A stretch of 64,000 bases of DNA, from assembly GCA_029721515.1 (NCBI GenBank), contig CM056556.1, forward strand, positions 3,658,501 through 3,722,500. Direction: 5' to 3'. Below are positions 35,401-49,000 of the stretch, in pieces. Made by a program: the position numbers and the translations under genes. How positions within the stretch are numbered: the first letter of the stretch is position 1; each line of letters begins with the position of its first letter. The DNA comes from Synanceia verrucosa (lineage: Eukaryota > Chordata > Actinopteri > Perciformes > Synanceiidae). The notes beneath the pieces were generated by a model that was not told the DNA's origin, did not search any database, and saw only the letters and a program-made list of their open reading frames with translations.

Positions 35401-38400
35401 TGTATATATTTTTTTTCCTTTTAGCCGATGGGGAAGCAGGAATGGAAGAAGAAACCAGATCAGTCAGCGGGTTCCTGCACTTTGACACAGTTTCTAAAGG
35501 TCTGTGCCACCTTGGTACACATTTAAATCAGATATTCTTAGCTAAATATAGTGAACATTTAGGACACTTCACACATTTGATCATTTATTGACTCTTGTCC
35601 TTGTTTGATGCCATCAGTGCGCAGGAAGTTGCTGAGTGTGCTGGACGCCATCGATTTCAGTCAGGATATGCCTGAGCTGCTGCAGCTGGACTTCTTTGAG
35701 CGCACCCAGATAGAGCAGGTGATCTCCAACTGTGAGCACGTCAATGAGCAAGGACACACGGTGTGCAACGTTAAGGTGGGTTTCCAAGAACACTTAATCA
35801 TCTCTGTTGTGTTGTTTCAACTCATTCGTTTGTGTGTTTTATCTTCCACTGTGTTTGTTTTAATTTCTTACAGTTGCTCCATAGAGTGCTTGTCGCTGAG
35901 GTGAATGCACTGCAGGGAATGGCAGCCATTGGACAGAGGCCCCTGTTAATGGAGGTCAGGGAACTTAAACCAATGGCATTTTTGTGTAATGTAGCAGCAT
36001 TCTGTGGGCCCAGGATAACCTGAGAGAAGCCAACTTGCAGTGGAAAAGCTGCAAGTCTTGACAAATGGATTTATTAGTGTTTGTGTCTGGATGTGTTCTT
36101 CCAGGAGGTGAACTCCATCCTGCAGCAGGTGGTTGAGCGCAACCGCGTCCGTAGGAGTTTGAGTGCCAAGCGTCATGCTCTGCGGTCCTGGAGGAGCCTG
36201 GTGGAGACGCTACTGACGGCCTGCCCTGCCGACCTCATACCCGCTGATGACAGGCAGCTCATCATCAGAGACCTGCTGCTGGACCTGCATGATAAAGTCA
36301 GTGTGCATGTTTGTCACAGTGAAGGAGAAATTAGTGCATTGTGGATGCTGAAATTTAGGGAAAAGCCCTGATAACAATTCCCTCAAATCTCTAGGTTGTT
36401 CTAACAACTAAGGGCAGATATTGTTATACGTTCAGGTGTTGTCTGAGGATGCAGCTGGAGAGCTGATGCCCATTGTCGCTGGGGCAGTCTTCACTCTGAC
36501 AGCCCAACTCAGCCAATCAGTGCTGTCTGAGCAGCAGCAGGGGGCGGGACTAGAAGCATCCTCTGGCTTTGCCTCCATCGCCAACTCCGCCCTACACCTG
36601 ATTCTCCGCAAGCTGCTGGACTTCATCCTCTGTACAGGTTAGTGATGACATGAACCCTCATTTCACATGGGATATGTTGCAAGGACGAAGCTTAGTGAGC
36701 CTGGATTGTATAATCTTGTCTTTTATACTTTAAGGAGGTGGATACCAGCGTCTGCGTGCTCACCTGTACGGCTCCCTGCTGTACTACCTTCAGATCGCCC
36801 AGAAACCTGAAGAACCAGACACTCTGCAGACAGGTACACATAGGAATAGCTCTTATTTTTTATTTCAAGCAAGACAAATTTATATCTACTGGTATTGTCC
36901 TGACAGACGTTGTCTGTCCCTAAGGCTCACACTTTAATGGCTAAAACAGCCTTTATGTTGTCAGGAGCCACTTCTATAGTTTGATACTCTATGGTTGTGA
37001 TTTAAATGTTAGTGTGTATCACCATTGCTGGTGTTTTGCCCAAAGATTTTCTAGTCTCAGTGGGATTTGCCTGTTTAAATTTAGGTTTGATAATAATAAA
37101 TTAAATAAACATGCGTCCATCTCCATCCCTCCAGCGGGGAAGGCAATGTGGGAGCGTCTCACAGCTCCTGAAGATGGTTTCTCCAAACTGCAGAGAGAGA
37201 ATCTGGCCATCATTGAGAGCTATGGCAAGGCTCTGATGGAGGTGGTGTGTCGGGACGCCTGTGACGGCCATGAAATCAGCAGGGTAAGAGCCAAACCGTA
37301 ATATGACTCATTATTAACCTTATTTTCAGGCTCTTTGTCTTACTTGATTCCTCTCTTCTCTGTCAGATGTTGGCTCTGGCGGTTCTGGACCGAATCCTGT
37401 CCATAGACCGCCAGAATCAGTGGCTGGTTTATGTTTGCAACAGTGGCTACCTGCGTTCGCTAGTGGAGAGCCTGAGACAGGATGATGTCGCCCTGCAGAG
37501 CCTGCTCACACCTCAGCCACCCCTCCTCAAACCACTCTACATCTATGAAAGCAAGATGGTGAGAACGTGCATTTATACATTACGTTTCCTCGACTCCATG
37601 TCCTCTGCCTAAAGCCTCTGTAAGTACAGGATTATAAAGGTACAAACTCTGCTGTGTGTTCTCAGGCGCTGCTGACCCGTGTTGCGAAGACGGGTCAAGG
37701 AGCCGTGGAGCTGTTGCGCTGTGGGCTGGTGGCCCAGCTGATCGAGTGCCAGGTGTTTGACATGGTACCTGACAGCGATGCACACAGGTATCGGTTATTG
37801 TATTTTTTTCACCAGCGGCCTCAAAAACGGCATATTGGTCGGGCCCTGGTCGCTTTTTTTTTTTTTTTTGATCAACCTCTTTTTATTTAATTTTACAATT
37901 TACAATTCAATTTCAAACCCTCATCGCTTTCTACCAAAGACATTTTTGGGTCTTAATTCTAATTGTTGAGGTCTTAAAAATGATTAAATTTGACTTTTAA
38001 AATGGTGGAAGAACCCTGAAAACACATAGTGAACAGGTTTGCTTTCAGTTCCTTGTCTAAAATGGATATCTGATGGTGAGATAAAGTGGTGAAAATATTC
38101 AGAGTGTAACATACTTGAACAGATATTGATTTTATTTTAAATGGGCCTTTTTTGCTGCTTCCACAGCAGTATGTTGCTTGGCTCCTGTTCTGTTCTGTCT
38201 GCTTCTTCAAACTGGAGGCGTACCTTATAAGTGTCTCAAAACACCCAAACTTGTCCTTTAAGGTGTCTCTGTACAGCTTTACCCTTACTCACACATTTGT
38301 CTGCTCCCTGGTGGTCTACAGGGTGATGAGGGACCCGTCCGGCTTCATCCCCAGCCCTATGGACCGCTACAGGCAGATTCTCTTGCCGACCTTGAGGCTC

Positions 38401-40625
38401 TTTCAAGTGATCCTGACCTCTACCACCATGAATCACCAGCAGGGGGCAGCACAAGTAAGCATGATATCATAAACACAACCTTATAACTTTTAATCATACA
38501 TTGCCCCTCTGATTTCACCTTTTCTGTGTGCGTAGGTTCTCCAGTGGCTGATAGTTCATGCCGACACTATTCAGTCGCTGCTGCGCTGTCAGGAGCTCAG
38601 TATGGGAGCTTTACAGGAGCTCTCTTTGCTTACAGGCATCATCAGTAAGGCGGCTCTGCCAGGTACACTCATGACCTCCTTTTGTGCAAATATTGACATG
38701 TCAGATTCAGCGTGAATGGTGTTGTTCGTGTGCTGCTTGACCTCTCAGGTGTCCTTGAGGCCGGCGGGGAGGTGAACAGCGCTGCACTTATGGAGTTCCA
38801 GGGTCACATCAACAGATTCCAGGTCAGACAGATAGATGGAGCTGTCATCTTCTGTATCCCTGCTAATGCACATCCATTCCAGTGTGTTGATTGTTGATAT
38901 AGTAGGTAATGTGTCTTTTTTTTTTTTAAGCGTCTCTGTCTGTCCCTGCTGGGCCGTCTGGCTGGTGGCGAGCGGGAAAGATTGCTCAAGCAGGCTGAGA
39001 TCGCTGCACCTGGAGAATCTGCAGAAAGACGAGAGGAGATGGAGGTGTCCATGCAACAGGTTGGATAAAAAGCATTCAATAAATGAAGTAGGAATACATA
39101 TATATGGTTGGAGTGGTGGTGATAACTTGTAATATTCCTTCAGGAGAGTTGTTTATACGAGCTTGTGTCTTTGTAACTGTAAGTAACTGTTCACGTATTC
39201 AACAGTGTACTGGACAGTTTGACTGAAACAGTGTGTGTGGAGTCTTGTATGCATAGTCATGATGGTTCATCAGTATTCCTCTGTCAGAGACCTGAGATGT
39301 GCTGTCCTCTGTACCCAGGTGTGTGCTAACATCATGGAGTATTGCCAGACCCTGCTGCTGCAGAGCTCAGCCCAGGCCCAGTTCAGCATCTGCCTCTTCA
39401 GCCCGTCAGGCAGCGAGCCAGCTGGCAGAGACGGAGGACGCACAGGTCAGTGATATCTCATGTCCCTTTCACTCTTGTATAGCTAATAGATCAAGTTAGA
39501 AACTCTAGTCTCTTCAGGCACAAATCAGCTTTTTATTTCCAAAGATCTGTCGTCTACTCTGCCGTCAATGGCTTACTCCCGGGCCCCCAGTCTGGGTCTG
39601 GTCCTGTACCTGCTGAAGAACAGTGCGGCCGATTTCTTCCGGTTCCACCAGAGTCACAGACAAAGCCTGGGCAAGCTGCAGAGCCTGGATCAGCTGCCTC
39701 CTGAGGAGCTGAAGGAGGTACACTCATTCACTCTATCTCAAATGTATAAATGCAAACTGTTATTTATTTTCTCTGCCTCATTGGCTCCGACATGCATTGT
39801 CTTCTCTGTAGTTGTGCCAAGGCCTGGTGTCAGGTCCAGGAGGGGTGGAGAAAATCTCATCAGTCCAGAGGAGCCTGCTGGCCAAGAGACGACTGGTGCA
39901 GCTTATCAACAACAGAGCCAAGCTGCTGGCCCTGTGCTCCTGTATCCTTTGGCCCTCACATGGAGAAAGTTGGAATTAACACCATGTAGAAAAGCCACAT
40001 TATGAGCTGCAGTGAAATGCCTTGACAGACCTCTTCTTCAGATGTCATCGAGACGTGTTTGTTTGTGTTATGGCGCCACCTGGAGTACTACCTGTTGCAT
40101 TGTACTCCCACTGACCCCAAGGACTCCCTGATGCCTGGAGCCAGTTTGTATAGATCTCGCCTCACAGATGGTGAGAAAATATATTTACAAGTTTTCAGCA
40201 GATTTCCAAAACTGTTGTTTCTGGTCCTTGGATGTGGAATCGAGGGGGTTTAGCTTGATTGCAATAAATTAATTTAAATGTTTATGTTTTTCAGACTCAT
40301 TTGGCGGATTGCAGGCGAGTGGTGCCCGCGGCCTCAGTCTGTCCCGAGTCAGCCAGCAAGACCTAGACCTGGTGAGAAATGGCCCACATGAGCACACTTG
40401 TTTATGAATATGTATGTTAGCACCTACATGATGCCTAATCCCGCCTCTTGTTTGTGTTTTTTGTGGCTGCAGCTGAAGAGCGACATGGCCGCAGGTTTCG
40501 GAGAGGCTCTGCAGAGGAAGCTGCTGGAGGTGGAGGGTTTGTACAGCCAGGTCCGCTCCCGCTTCACCTTCATCCAGGCCCTAGTCCGCAGGATCCGTGG
40601 CCTGCTCCGACAGCCCAAAAGCTGA
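26444..40625 (+). CDS. nup205: Nuclear pore complex protein Nup205
   Basis: Large alpha-solenoid nucleoporin of the inner ring. 42 exons give 1993 aa (human 2012): 26444-26471, 27724-27866, 28021-28192, 28351-28495, 28629-28788, 28951-29179, 29335-29499, 29633-29808, 29946-30062, 30246-30383, 30488-30638, 31495-31700, 31803-31985, 32202-32252, 32686-32895, 32985-33222, 33316-33505, 33621-33741, 34111-34192, 34307-34471, 34578-34702, 34805-34919, 35171-35320, 35425-35499, 35618-35775, 35874-35954, 36105-36296, 36436-36637, 36735-36833, 37135-37283, 37367-37558, 37666-37787, 38322-38454, 38536-38662, 38749-38822, 38931-39059, 39319-39445, 39545-39717, 39812-39941, 40042-40170, 40295-40371, 40473-40625. 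Every junction is GT-AG and in phase. Conserved blocks include AFILSDLFDIGELAALELLLAG, QPHFPGLTRGLVAVLLYWDG, EFYIRRLHSLITDFLALMP, VVLSKFVRQMGDLLP, GSPVSWEHFFHSLMLYHE, NALQGMAAIGQRPLLMEE and IQALVRRIRGLLRQPKS at the end. Confidence 0.95.
26472..27723 (+). other. nup205 intron 1
   Basis: A 1.25-kb AT-rich first intron. It includes a short TGACAATAAAGGCTTTTGAT piece near 27553 resembling a LINE 3' end. Nothing else is recognised. Confidence 0.6.
30825..31358. repeat. Interspersed repeat in nup205 intron 11
   Basis: The left end reads AGGGTTCCTGCA and the right end TGCAAGAACACT, imperfectly inverted. The right 75 bp (TTTTTGGGTCTTAAATTCTA onward) recurs at about 37941-38018 and inverted at 45376-45440. 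This is a dispersed element family, probably a DNA-transposon MITE. Confidence 0.55.
37941..38018. repeat. Fragment of the GGTTCTT-ended repeat in nup205 intron 32
   Basis: GAGGTCTTAAAAATGATTAA followed by a TTTAAAATGGTGG-type end and GAACCCTG matches the right end of the element at 30825-31358. A 17-T run at about 37853-37870 precedes it. Confidence 0.5.
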
Positions 40626-40984
40626 GATGGACACACACACGAATACAGAGACAAACCCCCAGTTTGATATTGACTCAAAACCATCTGCCGAGCAACGACA
40701 GATAAATACCAAGGATCCCGACGTCCTGTCAGGTTGGTTTTTCTGGCATCATCCCTCCTTTTTACTGACCTGTTGATCAAATATTATGGGATGTCAACAC
40801 CATCACAGCTCTGGGTGCATTCTGTGTGAGCAGTCTTAATTATGTTTGACTAGCACTGTGCAAGGAGTGTTTTCTTAAAGACGTGAGAAGAACATAACTT
40901 GCAGAACTCTCAACATTTTTCATGTTAAGATAATTTCATATTCTCTTGTTTGGTCTGTTTTTTCCCTCTTTTTGTGAAAATAAA
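40626..40984 (+). other. nup205 3' UTR
   Basis: Short 3' UTR ending near AATAAA at 40979-40984. Confidence 0.6.
40979..40984 (+). terminator. Candidate poly(A) signal of nup205
   Basis: AATAAA about 355 bp after the nup205 stop codon, followed by TG-rich sequence near 41010-41025. Confidence 0.6.
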
Positions 40985-43016
40985 CATTTTCTAAATCTGT
41001 TACATGCTTGTAACGTGTGTGTCAACTGGACATGAAGTTAATTAAACCACACTAGTAATTTATTTTATTGTAAATTGCCACCATATACTCAAGGTCCTTC
41101 CTGTTTTTACACCATTTTATATGGCTTTGATTATATTCTACTGAATGCACCTGTTTTAAGTGCACGTCTGGCTTAACTCATATTGAAAATGTTGTTTTGA
41201 GAAACAAAAACAAGGAACCATAACAAGAGGTTTCTACATGTTGTAGTTCAAGCAGCAACATAACAAAACAAACAAACGCTCCCATATTTAATATTTGATC
41301 TTTTATTTTTTGAAGGTACACTTTATAAGACTGTAAAGTGCATTTATTCTCAAACCTTTGTGGAGGGGATGAGAGGACATAAAAATCTGGATACACCTTC
41401 AGATTTTTACAGACAGGGAGGTTTTGTGCTCTTATTTTCTGTTTTTTGAATACTGAGGGGGAGTTCAGGGGTTGGATGGCGCACAGGCAAACACAACCAT
41501 GTGAATGAACTCAGTTGGTCCAGCGCTATGACCCAACCCCACCTTTGATGATATCATGGAAAAACATCTGCTCTCTGGAGGACAAATATAAGCTCTACCA
41601 ACTGCGCTTCTTAGTTAACAGTCAGGGAACAAATTTGTGCTACTTTTTAAACAGACCATGCGTGTCATTCTCTATAAATTACTTTAAATAATAAAATTAA
41701 TTACAGCATTAAAAACACATTTACATATCTCCCACAGCTTGCTCTATCTGTGATTGTTCTACCTGTTCATCTCTTTCCACATGAATTACAATCCATGAAT
41801 GTCCTGGAGACAGACAAGCGTTTGTCATCCGTCCTCAGTTTTGCACATGAATGAGTGTCGTCCATCAGTTATTATTCTACATTAGAATATGCATGATTGC
41901 TGTGTGCCGTTGGTTTGGTCGATGACAATACATATTGTGAGATTATGCAGTTTTTACCAAAGGTAGCATCACTTTTACAGGGTTCTCACACATCCTGGAA
42001 AGCCAATATTCCAAGAAAAACGAAATCCTGGAAACAGTTAAGTAATTATTTTCACTCACAAGGCACCGTTTCTATGACATTTGACCTTTTTTTCCTCATT
42101 TTCCATGTTTTCCATGACTGGTATACAGTTGGAAACAGTAGTTTTCTTGAGTTAGGTTTGAGACAATGTCTGACAAAATATTTTTATATTATTTTTTTTA
42201 GCATGTTAGCATTTAGCTTCTGGCAGGAAGACCTAATGGATGTAGCTGTTAAGTTGCATTATAGGAAAAAAATCATGGGAAAATATCACAATATGTATTG
42301 GCATTACGATATAAAAACTGTAGGAGAATCTGCTGCATATATATATATATTTAACACAGCTTTGATGACTAAATATCACAGCAGGACAGATGCAACCGAC
42401 AGAGGCAGTCAGATCAGCTGACGTGCATCCAGAGTCTGATTATTGGGGTTGACAAAGAACGATCATTATCAAATCACTTGCCCAGCTTTTCGAGCACAGA
42501 AAAGGTGGAATACTGTAAATACTTTACATCATTTGATGTTATCAAAGCAAAGATTGGGATTGATTTCTGTACACAAAAACACTTTTGGAAAAGAAAAGAA
42601 TGTACAGGTACACAGAGTTGATTAGAGCACCAGCAGACTTAGTTTGCTTTGATTCACATCCTGTGCAGGCTGCTGTGTATCTGTGGTCGTCCACTGGCTC
42701 AAGAGGAGCTGACACAGATTAGAAGTCTAGGAGTTTGAGCTGTCCTTAATAGTGCCTGTTTGAGGGAAGTCCACCTTGAGGCCCCTCTGCTCTAGTGTTG
42801 ATTGCACCAGACATGTCCGTTAGTAATCCAGCACTATCAGAAGTTCCTGTTTGGGATTAAAGTAAATCCAGGAGAGTGGCAAGAAAAGGCAGCTTATCCA
42901 GCACTGATTTTTTTTCCACAGGTCTTTAAGATTCATGGACAGCATGGAGGGTGTGCATTTGTATTTTCGTGCGTGCAGCACGTCTGCACCTCCAATCCAA
43001 CAGCAGTTTGAGCCTT
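40985..43016 (-). other. Probable fgd4 3' UTR
   Basis: No gene is seen between the nup205 3' end and the fgd4 stop. Candidate AATAAA signals on the minus strand are at 41302-41307 and 41342-41347, which would give fgd4 a 3' UTR of about 1.7 kb. Isolated ORFs here (e.g. 41897-42421) have no recognisable homology. Confidence 0.4.
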
Positions 43017-46000
43017 TTATGAGCTATCAGTACCCGCTTCTTGTGTGTTGTTGTCCATCACGTTGGCGTTGCTACCGTTGGTCTGGGTGCAGTCCGACAC
43101 TTCTCCCGTCACCGCCACTCGAATCACTTTGAGCCAGCGCTGCTTGAGCTCCTCCGTTTCAGCAGCGAAGCTGTGGATGGACTTGGACTGAGAGAGGCGG
43201 AAGCTGGCCGGGGGGTCTGTGGGCCGGGCGCTGTCGTCCACAGAGTAGCCCAGGAGGGGGATTGTGCACTGGGCCTTCACGTCCTGAGGAGTCAGGGATG
43301 AAGAGAGTATCACCTTATGGATGTGTTTTAAATTCACATGGGTAATCAAAAGTTGCTTTCTAATCATGTTTTACCTGCGGAGCTCCGTAGAGATAGAGCA
43401 CCAGACACTCCTTCTCAGGGATGACGCACCACACCTTCTGCCAAGGTTTGGTCTTCTCACAGTACTGCAGGAAGCCACACATGATGCTGCTGCCGGTGAA
43501 CTGAGCCGCCTCGATCTGCACAGGGAGGACGACCACAAGTTAGTACAACAGCAGAAGCAACACTATCTCCGAAAAGCATGTGTATGTATTCCTCTGCGTC
43601 ACCTCCAGGATGCCCTTCCTCTTGCCCTCAGCTTGCCCCGGCGTTTCTCCAGTCAGGATGGAGAAGCAGTCTCTGCAGACTTTGTTCATCTTGTTGCCGT
43701 CGTATTCAAGCGCCACCTTATTATCTGAACATTTCCAGCAAACCACCTGCGTGAAAGAAGAAGAGAAGAGCTCCGTAAATATTTAATTTGCTTTGAGTAT
43801 TATTTTCATTTAACTATATTTTCTTATTCAGGTATTAAATAATATTATGGAACATTTTGCCTTCCCAGAAAGGCAAAATGTTCTGTAAAATCTGTAAGTT
43901 TATGCTAAAAAAGTAGGGAGTGTTTCATTCAGAGGCTCATAAACATAATCTTGAAAATTAATCTGGGCAGAAACATACTGTGTGTATTTTGCTAAACGTT
44001 CCTTCAGGATGTCCTCTCGTTCACCTTGCATGCACACATGGATGACATAACAGCATTCAGATTACTTACAAAGCCACAGGCTCTGCAGTGGTGCCTCCGC
44101 CGTGTCAGAGCATTGAAAGGCTCTCGACACTTCATGCACATCGTCACTTCATTGTCACGGATCCAGCGAGGAGCTCGCTTCCCCAGCTCTGCGTTCTGTA
44201 TTAAAATAACAATAAAAACCGTTGTCAGGGTGACGATTCAGGGCAGTTTCATTGTGCTGTATGGCTTTGACGCGACACTGACCGACACTTGCTCCACGTC
44301 TTTCAGTGCATTCTTGAATGACTCGTTTTTCTGCTGGAAGATCTCGATGGTCTCCTGGAAAGCCTGAGGGACAAAAACACCATGTGGGTCTCATTCAAAC
44401 ACATGATCAAAGAAGAGAGAGCAGGGTTCAAATTATAATCTGAGTTCTGTGGGGGTCTCTAAAATTATCCCCCTCCCCCTGCTGCAAGGCCGGAGGAAAA
44501 TTTTGATACTGTTTCATATAAAATATGAATCGGCAACAACAATGGCATCATTAGGCCTATTTAAGAGGGGCTGAAACCCCCATAAATAATTTGTTTTATT
44601 TTTTTTTTTACAAAAATGTGCCAACAAATTCAATATAAAGAGGCCAGAATATGAGTTTAAATAAATAATCATATAACTTTGCAATATTCATAAATGACAT
44701 AAATATAATTGTTGAAAAAAATGCCCTGTTGGCCGGTGTTAAAAATCAAAAAAATCTTTTCAAATCATGTTTGTTTTAGTCAGAAAATGTATTTGTGATT
44801 AAAATAATGAATGTTGGTGTAGAAATTTAGGATTTTACTGCCTTCATAGGAGCTCAGACCCTCCTTGTGAGAGAGAAAGATTGAGAGGTTTTTACCTTAA
44901 TCCAGTCTGCCTTGTCCTGCTCCGAGCTGAGGATGGAAACAAAGCCAGAATAAGCATTAAAATGTATGTACATTATGTTTATAGCCAGAACTTTATGTGA
45001 TCGTTTTCCTGTTCCTCTTTAAACACCCACTCAACCAACATAGCTGTGGTCAAAGTGTATTTACGGATTTACAGGATTTAAATATGGAGCGTGGTTTCCC
45101 ACATATATATATATATGTGAAATTACACTGTATAGGATGCAGATTACATACAATTATATACCTCAGTGTGGGAAGGGCTGGAATGATTTTGCACTTTTTT
45201 TAAACGTAATTTTTACAGTTTGTTTCTTTTCCTTTTCCCAGCTGTATGTATGTGTATATATATTACAGTCATCCACAGGTGATGTCAGGTGAAATTTAAG
45301 AAAATAATAATAGTCGTAGCAAATAAATACAAAATGTAAAATGTCCGATCCAAAGAACAAGACCACAAGCATAGACAGGGTTCTTGGACCATTTTAAAAG
45401 TCAAGTTTAATACTTTTTAAGACCTCAAGAAATATAATTTTGATGTTTTTGAGGTTGATGCTGATATCGATATTAAGCAGGAAAAAAATCTGATAACCGA
45501 TATAGCTCCGATAATTTTTTAGCATTTTTTTCAGCCCTTTAACACTCGCAACAATGATATAACATTTAACTTTTTTCTAAAACGTTAATTAACTTCTGAA
45601 ACGTTAACAACTTTCAAGAACAAAGAAGTGAACTTTGTGAACAAAACAACGTCCAAAATTGCAGTAAATCTCTAAATCCTGTGTTTTCCTATTGGCATTA
45701 AATGCACCGACAGCAAATATCTGGTGTTTCTTGTGTTGTGTATAATCATTACGCATTAACCGTACCTGGCCTGTAGCTCCAGCATCCTCTCCTTTCCAGA
45801 CACCTGGAAGGTGTGAGGGTAGTCCTCGTTGGTCGTTTCCAGGACCTTCATGCCGTCAATGCCGATCCGTGTCCTCACCGTGTACTTAGCCCCTCCCAGA
45901 CTGAATTTGGGCACGCAGTACAACAGCATGTTGTTGAACTGGCAGGAAATGAAAAAAAAAAAAGTTTGAACTGAGTATGGATCAGTGCTGCCGTTGTTTT

Positions 46001-49000
46001 TTCCGAAGGGAGCCGTCCTAAACGCTGCGGGTTACCTGAATTACACAGATGGGAGACATTCAGCCTGAAGCTAATAAGAAAGAGCCCGAACGTAATCACA
46101 TCATCTGGCAATCTCAGTAATTGAGAGATTTGTTCATGGGCCCCCGGTGTATCCTAACACAGAGGTGCTCCCAGCTAGAAATGATTCACTTGTTTCAATT
46201 GAAGAGTGCAGACCAAGTCTGGCCTCAGCATGTTTCCCTCATTAGATGAGAGGATGTTTTCATGCTCTGCAGTTTCTCTCACCAGGAAGAGGTAGCGCTC
46301 CATGGCCGAGGTGTTCCTGGCCGCCAGCTTCAGGATGTGGCCCTCCTTAATGAACTCGTTAGAAGGGTTGACGATGTCCTCCTCCTCACCCAGCATCTCG
46401 TATATCTCCATGAGCTTCTTCAGATTTTCCTACATGAGGATGAGACATTTAACTGGATGTTAATTCTGTCTTTTAAGCAGGAAGAAGTTGCTTTAAAATG
46501 TCTGTACTTACAGATTTTCGTATGGCGCTGTTGGAGTGAGTCGCTGCTGTGGCGATGATTTCTAACGATTCTGGGAAAAGAAAACATGGGTTAGCTAAAT
46601 ATAGTGACGTGAACATGACCTCTTGGAGTGGGGAATTCAAAGCGTTTGGACTCACTCTCTGAATCTCGCCGGTCAGGGTTGTCTTCAGGCAGCTTCTTCA
46701 GATAATCTTTTAGCAGCATCTCATAGCGAGGGACTCTCTGCACAGGTCCCAACATGTGATGCTGAAGCGTCAGGCAGCCACACACCTCTTGACTCTGTCC
46801 ACAAACAGCCCCACAAATTCAGCTTTAGCCCACACTTCTATGTTTCGCACTGTATTTGTGTGCATGAAATATGTTTATCCAACCCTAAACCTGTTAGTTG
46901 ACAACAGTTACACAAGAATGTGTTTAGTAATTAGTGCAACACTATGGAAGTATATCTGTGCCATCTGATTTTGAATTTGAATTTATAAAGCTGATTTTTT
47001 TTAGCATCAAAATCAGACTTTGAATTTCAGAATCATCAAATTTATAGCACGCATTTTTATTTCTGATACTTATTTTTTCTCAATGATAAATAAATTCAAT
47101 AACAATAATCATAAAAATTTTAAAAAAATCAATTCAGTGTAAAAAAAAATCAGTGTCTCAAAATATTCAGTTTTTTAAAAAAATTCAATATCTAAAAATG
47201 TGGTGTTAAAAAAGTTCAACATCTAAAAATTCGGCTTGAAAAAAACAAAACTTCAAAAAAATTCAACTGCAAATAAATCACCTGCAAAAAATTCAGTGTA
47301 AAAAGAGACCAAGACAACATCCGGGTCACCAAGGAGAAGCAATCGATCCCTGGTTCTATCATCCAATGTCCAGCCAATCAAGTTATACACCATTGGTCAA
47401 TTTTTTGCAGGTTAATTTTTTGATGTTGAATTTTTTTTTAAAACTGAATTTATTTTATCATTGATAAAAAAAAAAAAAATAATTGTCTGAAATAACAAGT
47501 GCGTGACTGAAATCTGATGGTTTGATGCTAAAAAAAATTCAGCTTTAGAAATTCAGATTCAAAATCAGATGGCACAGATATACTTCCATACAACACTTCA
47601 GTGTGAATCAGCAATAAGACAAAGGTGCATTTTTTCCCCTCACAGACTGGACTTTGTACCTGTATCTCCTGAATGATGGCCTTGAATTGAGGCGAACGAT
47701 CTGTCCACTGTTTCAGCAGCTCCATGGCCTTGTCGAAATTCTTCACGTACTCGGCGTACATCTTGAGGAAGGGTGTGAGTTTCAGCAGGATGTCTCCTAT
47801 GCGAGGTTTGGACTCCCTGCATGGGAAGGAGCGGAGGAGGTAAATACAAAACCAGTTAGCATTTTTTTTATTTATTTTTCACCATACAAAACTGATGCTA
47901 ATACAGTCTCACGTGCATCCTGTAGCTCACCATTCTCCCATACGTTTCTCCAGATCTGGGAGCAGAAACTGGCTGTGAAAGGTGTAGATGGAGGCAATGT
48001 TGGAGAAGATGTTCTTCACTACGTCCACGGGGAACGTTCCTTTATTAGCCTCCTCCATTAGCTTAGCACAGAACACCTGAGGAGAACAGTGCACACCACA
48101 GCAGGTAAGTGACAAATAATTGAGAGGTGAAAAAAAGGTTTAACGTGCTGTTTTCTCACCTGGTCCACCAGGTTAAGTCGAGCTACGTAGGCTTTCTCTG
48201 TGTGCAAGAGCTCGTTGGCGATATTAAACAGCTTCTGCTCATTCGTCTCCTGAAAACAGAAGTTATTTTAACGATCTCTGCAGGTGTGGAGATTTAAAAT
48301 AACATATTATCCTTGATGAATCAGTGAAGTGTGAAAGTGGGTTTATTCTGATGAGCTAGACAGTCTGTAGTCCACATAATGACTGTTTCAGTCTGATACT
48401 CCTAATGATGAGTAATTGGCGATGTCATTTGAAGGAGAAAGGCGCTTTAAAAGCTTTCCTACACAGTGACTGGAGTCAAACTGAGCTGACACATTAATGC
48501 AAATGCAGAAGTATGGGACAAACTCTCTGAAGCACATGCATTTATTTCAGCTTCATTCCCACATCACTGTCATTAGTAAGTTCTTGGTCAACGATCAGGT
48601 CAACACATCGCTCTCTTTAAACACTCCTCAGAGAGTCAATTGCTGAGGAACAGCGTTGTATTTTCTGCATTTTAATAAGAAAGTGTTCACTGTGCATCTG
48701 TGTCCTAAACGCTGGATCGTTGAGCTGTGGTGCAGCAGGTCGTCTCGGAACAGGAAATGAAAATATGGCAGAAGGGAAATGACACCAAATCAGACAAAGA
48801 TATTTTTGTGTGAGAAACAAAGGCTGAAGCCTCAAAATGCACTCAACAAAATATTACGAGCACTGAGTGGCATGATGAAATGTCTTCACAAACATTTCAC
48901 ACCACGAAGCAGCATCCTCCTCTCAAACCACAGAGAGCCTCATACTTCTAAATAATTTGTCAAAAACATCCACAGTGTTGCTGAGAAATTTGTGTTTTCA

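Noticed and set aside
41897..42421. 174-codon plus-strand open frame
   Set aside because: AT-rich, no recognisable homology, lies in the likely 3' UTR of fgd4 on the opposite strand.
43041..43728. Plus-strand frames over fgd4 3' exons
   Set aside because: Antisense shadows of the PH2 and FYVE exons, which have clear homology and splice sites on the minus strand.
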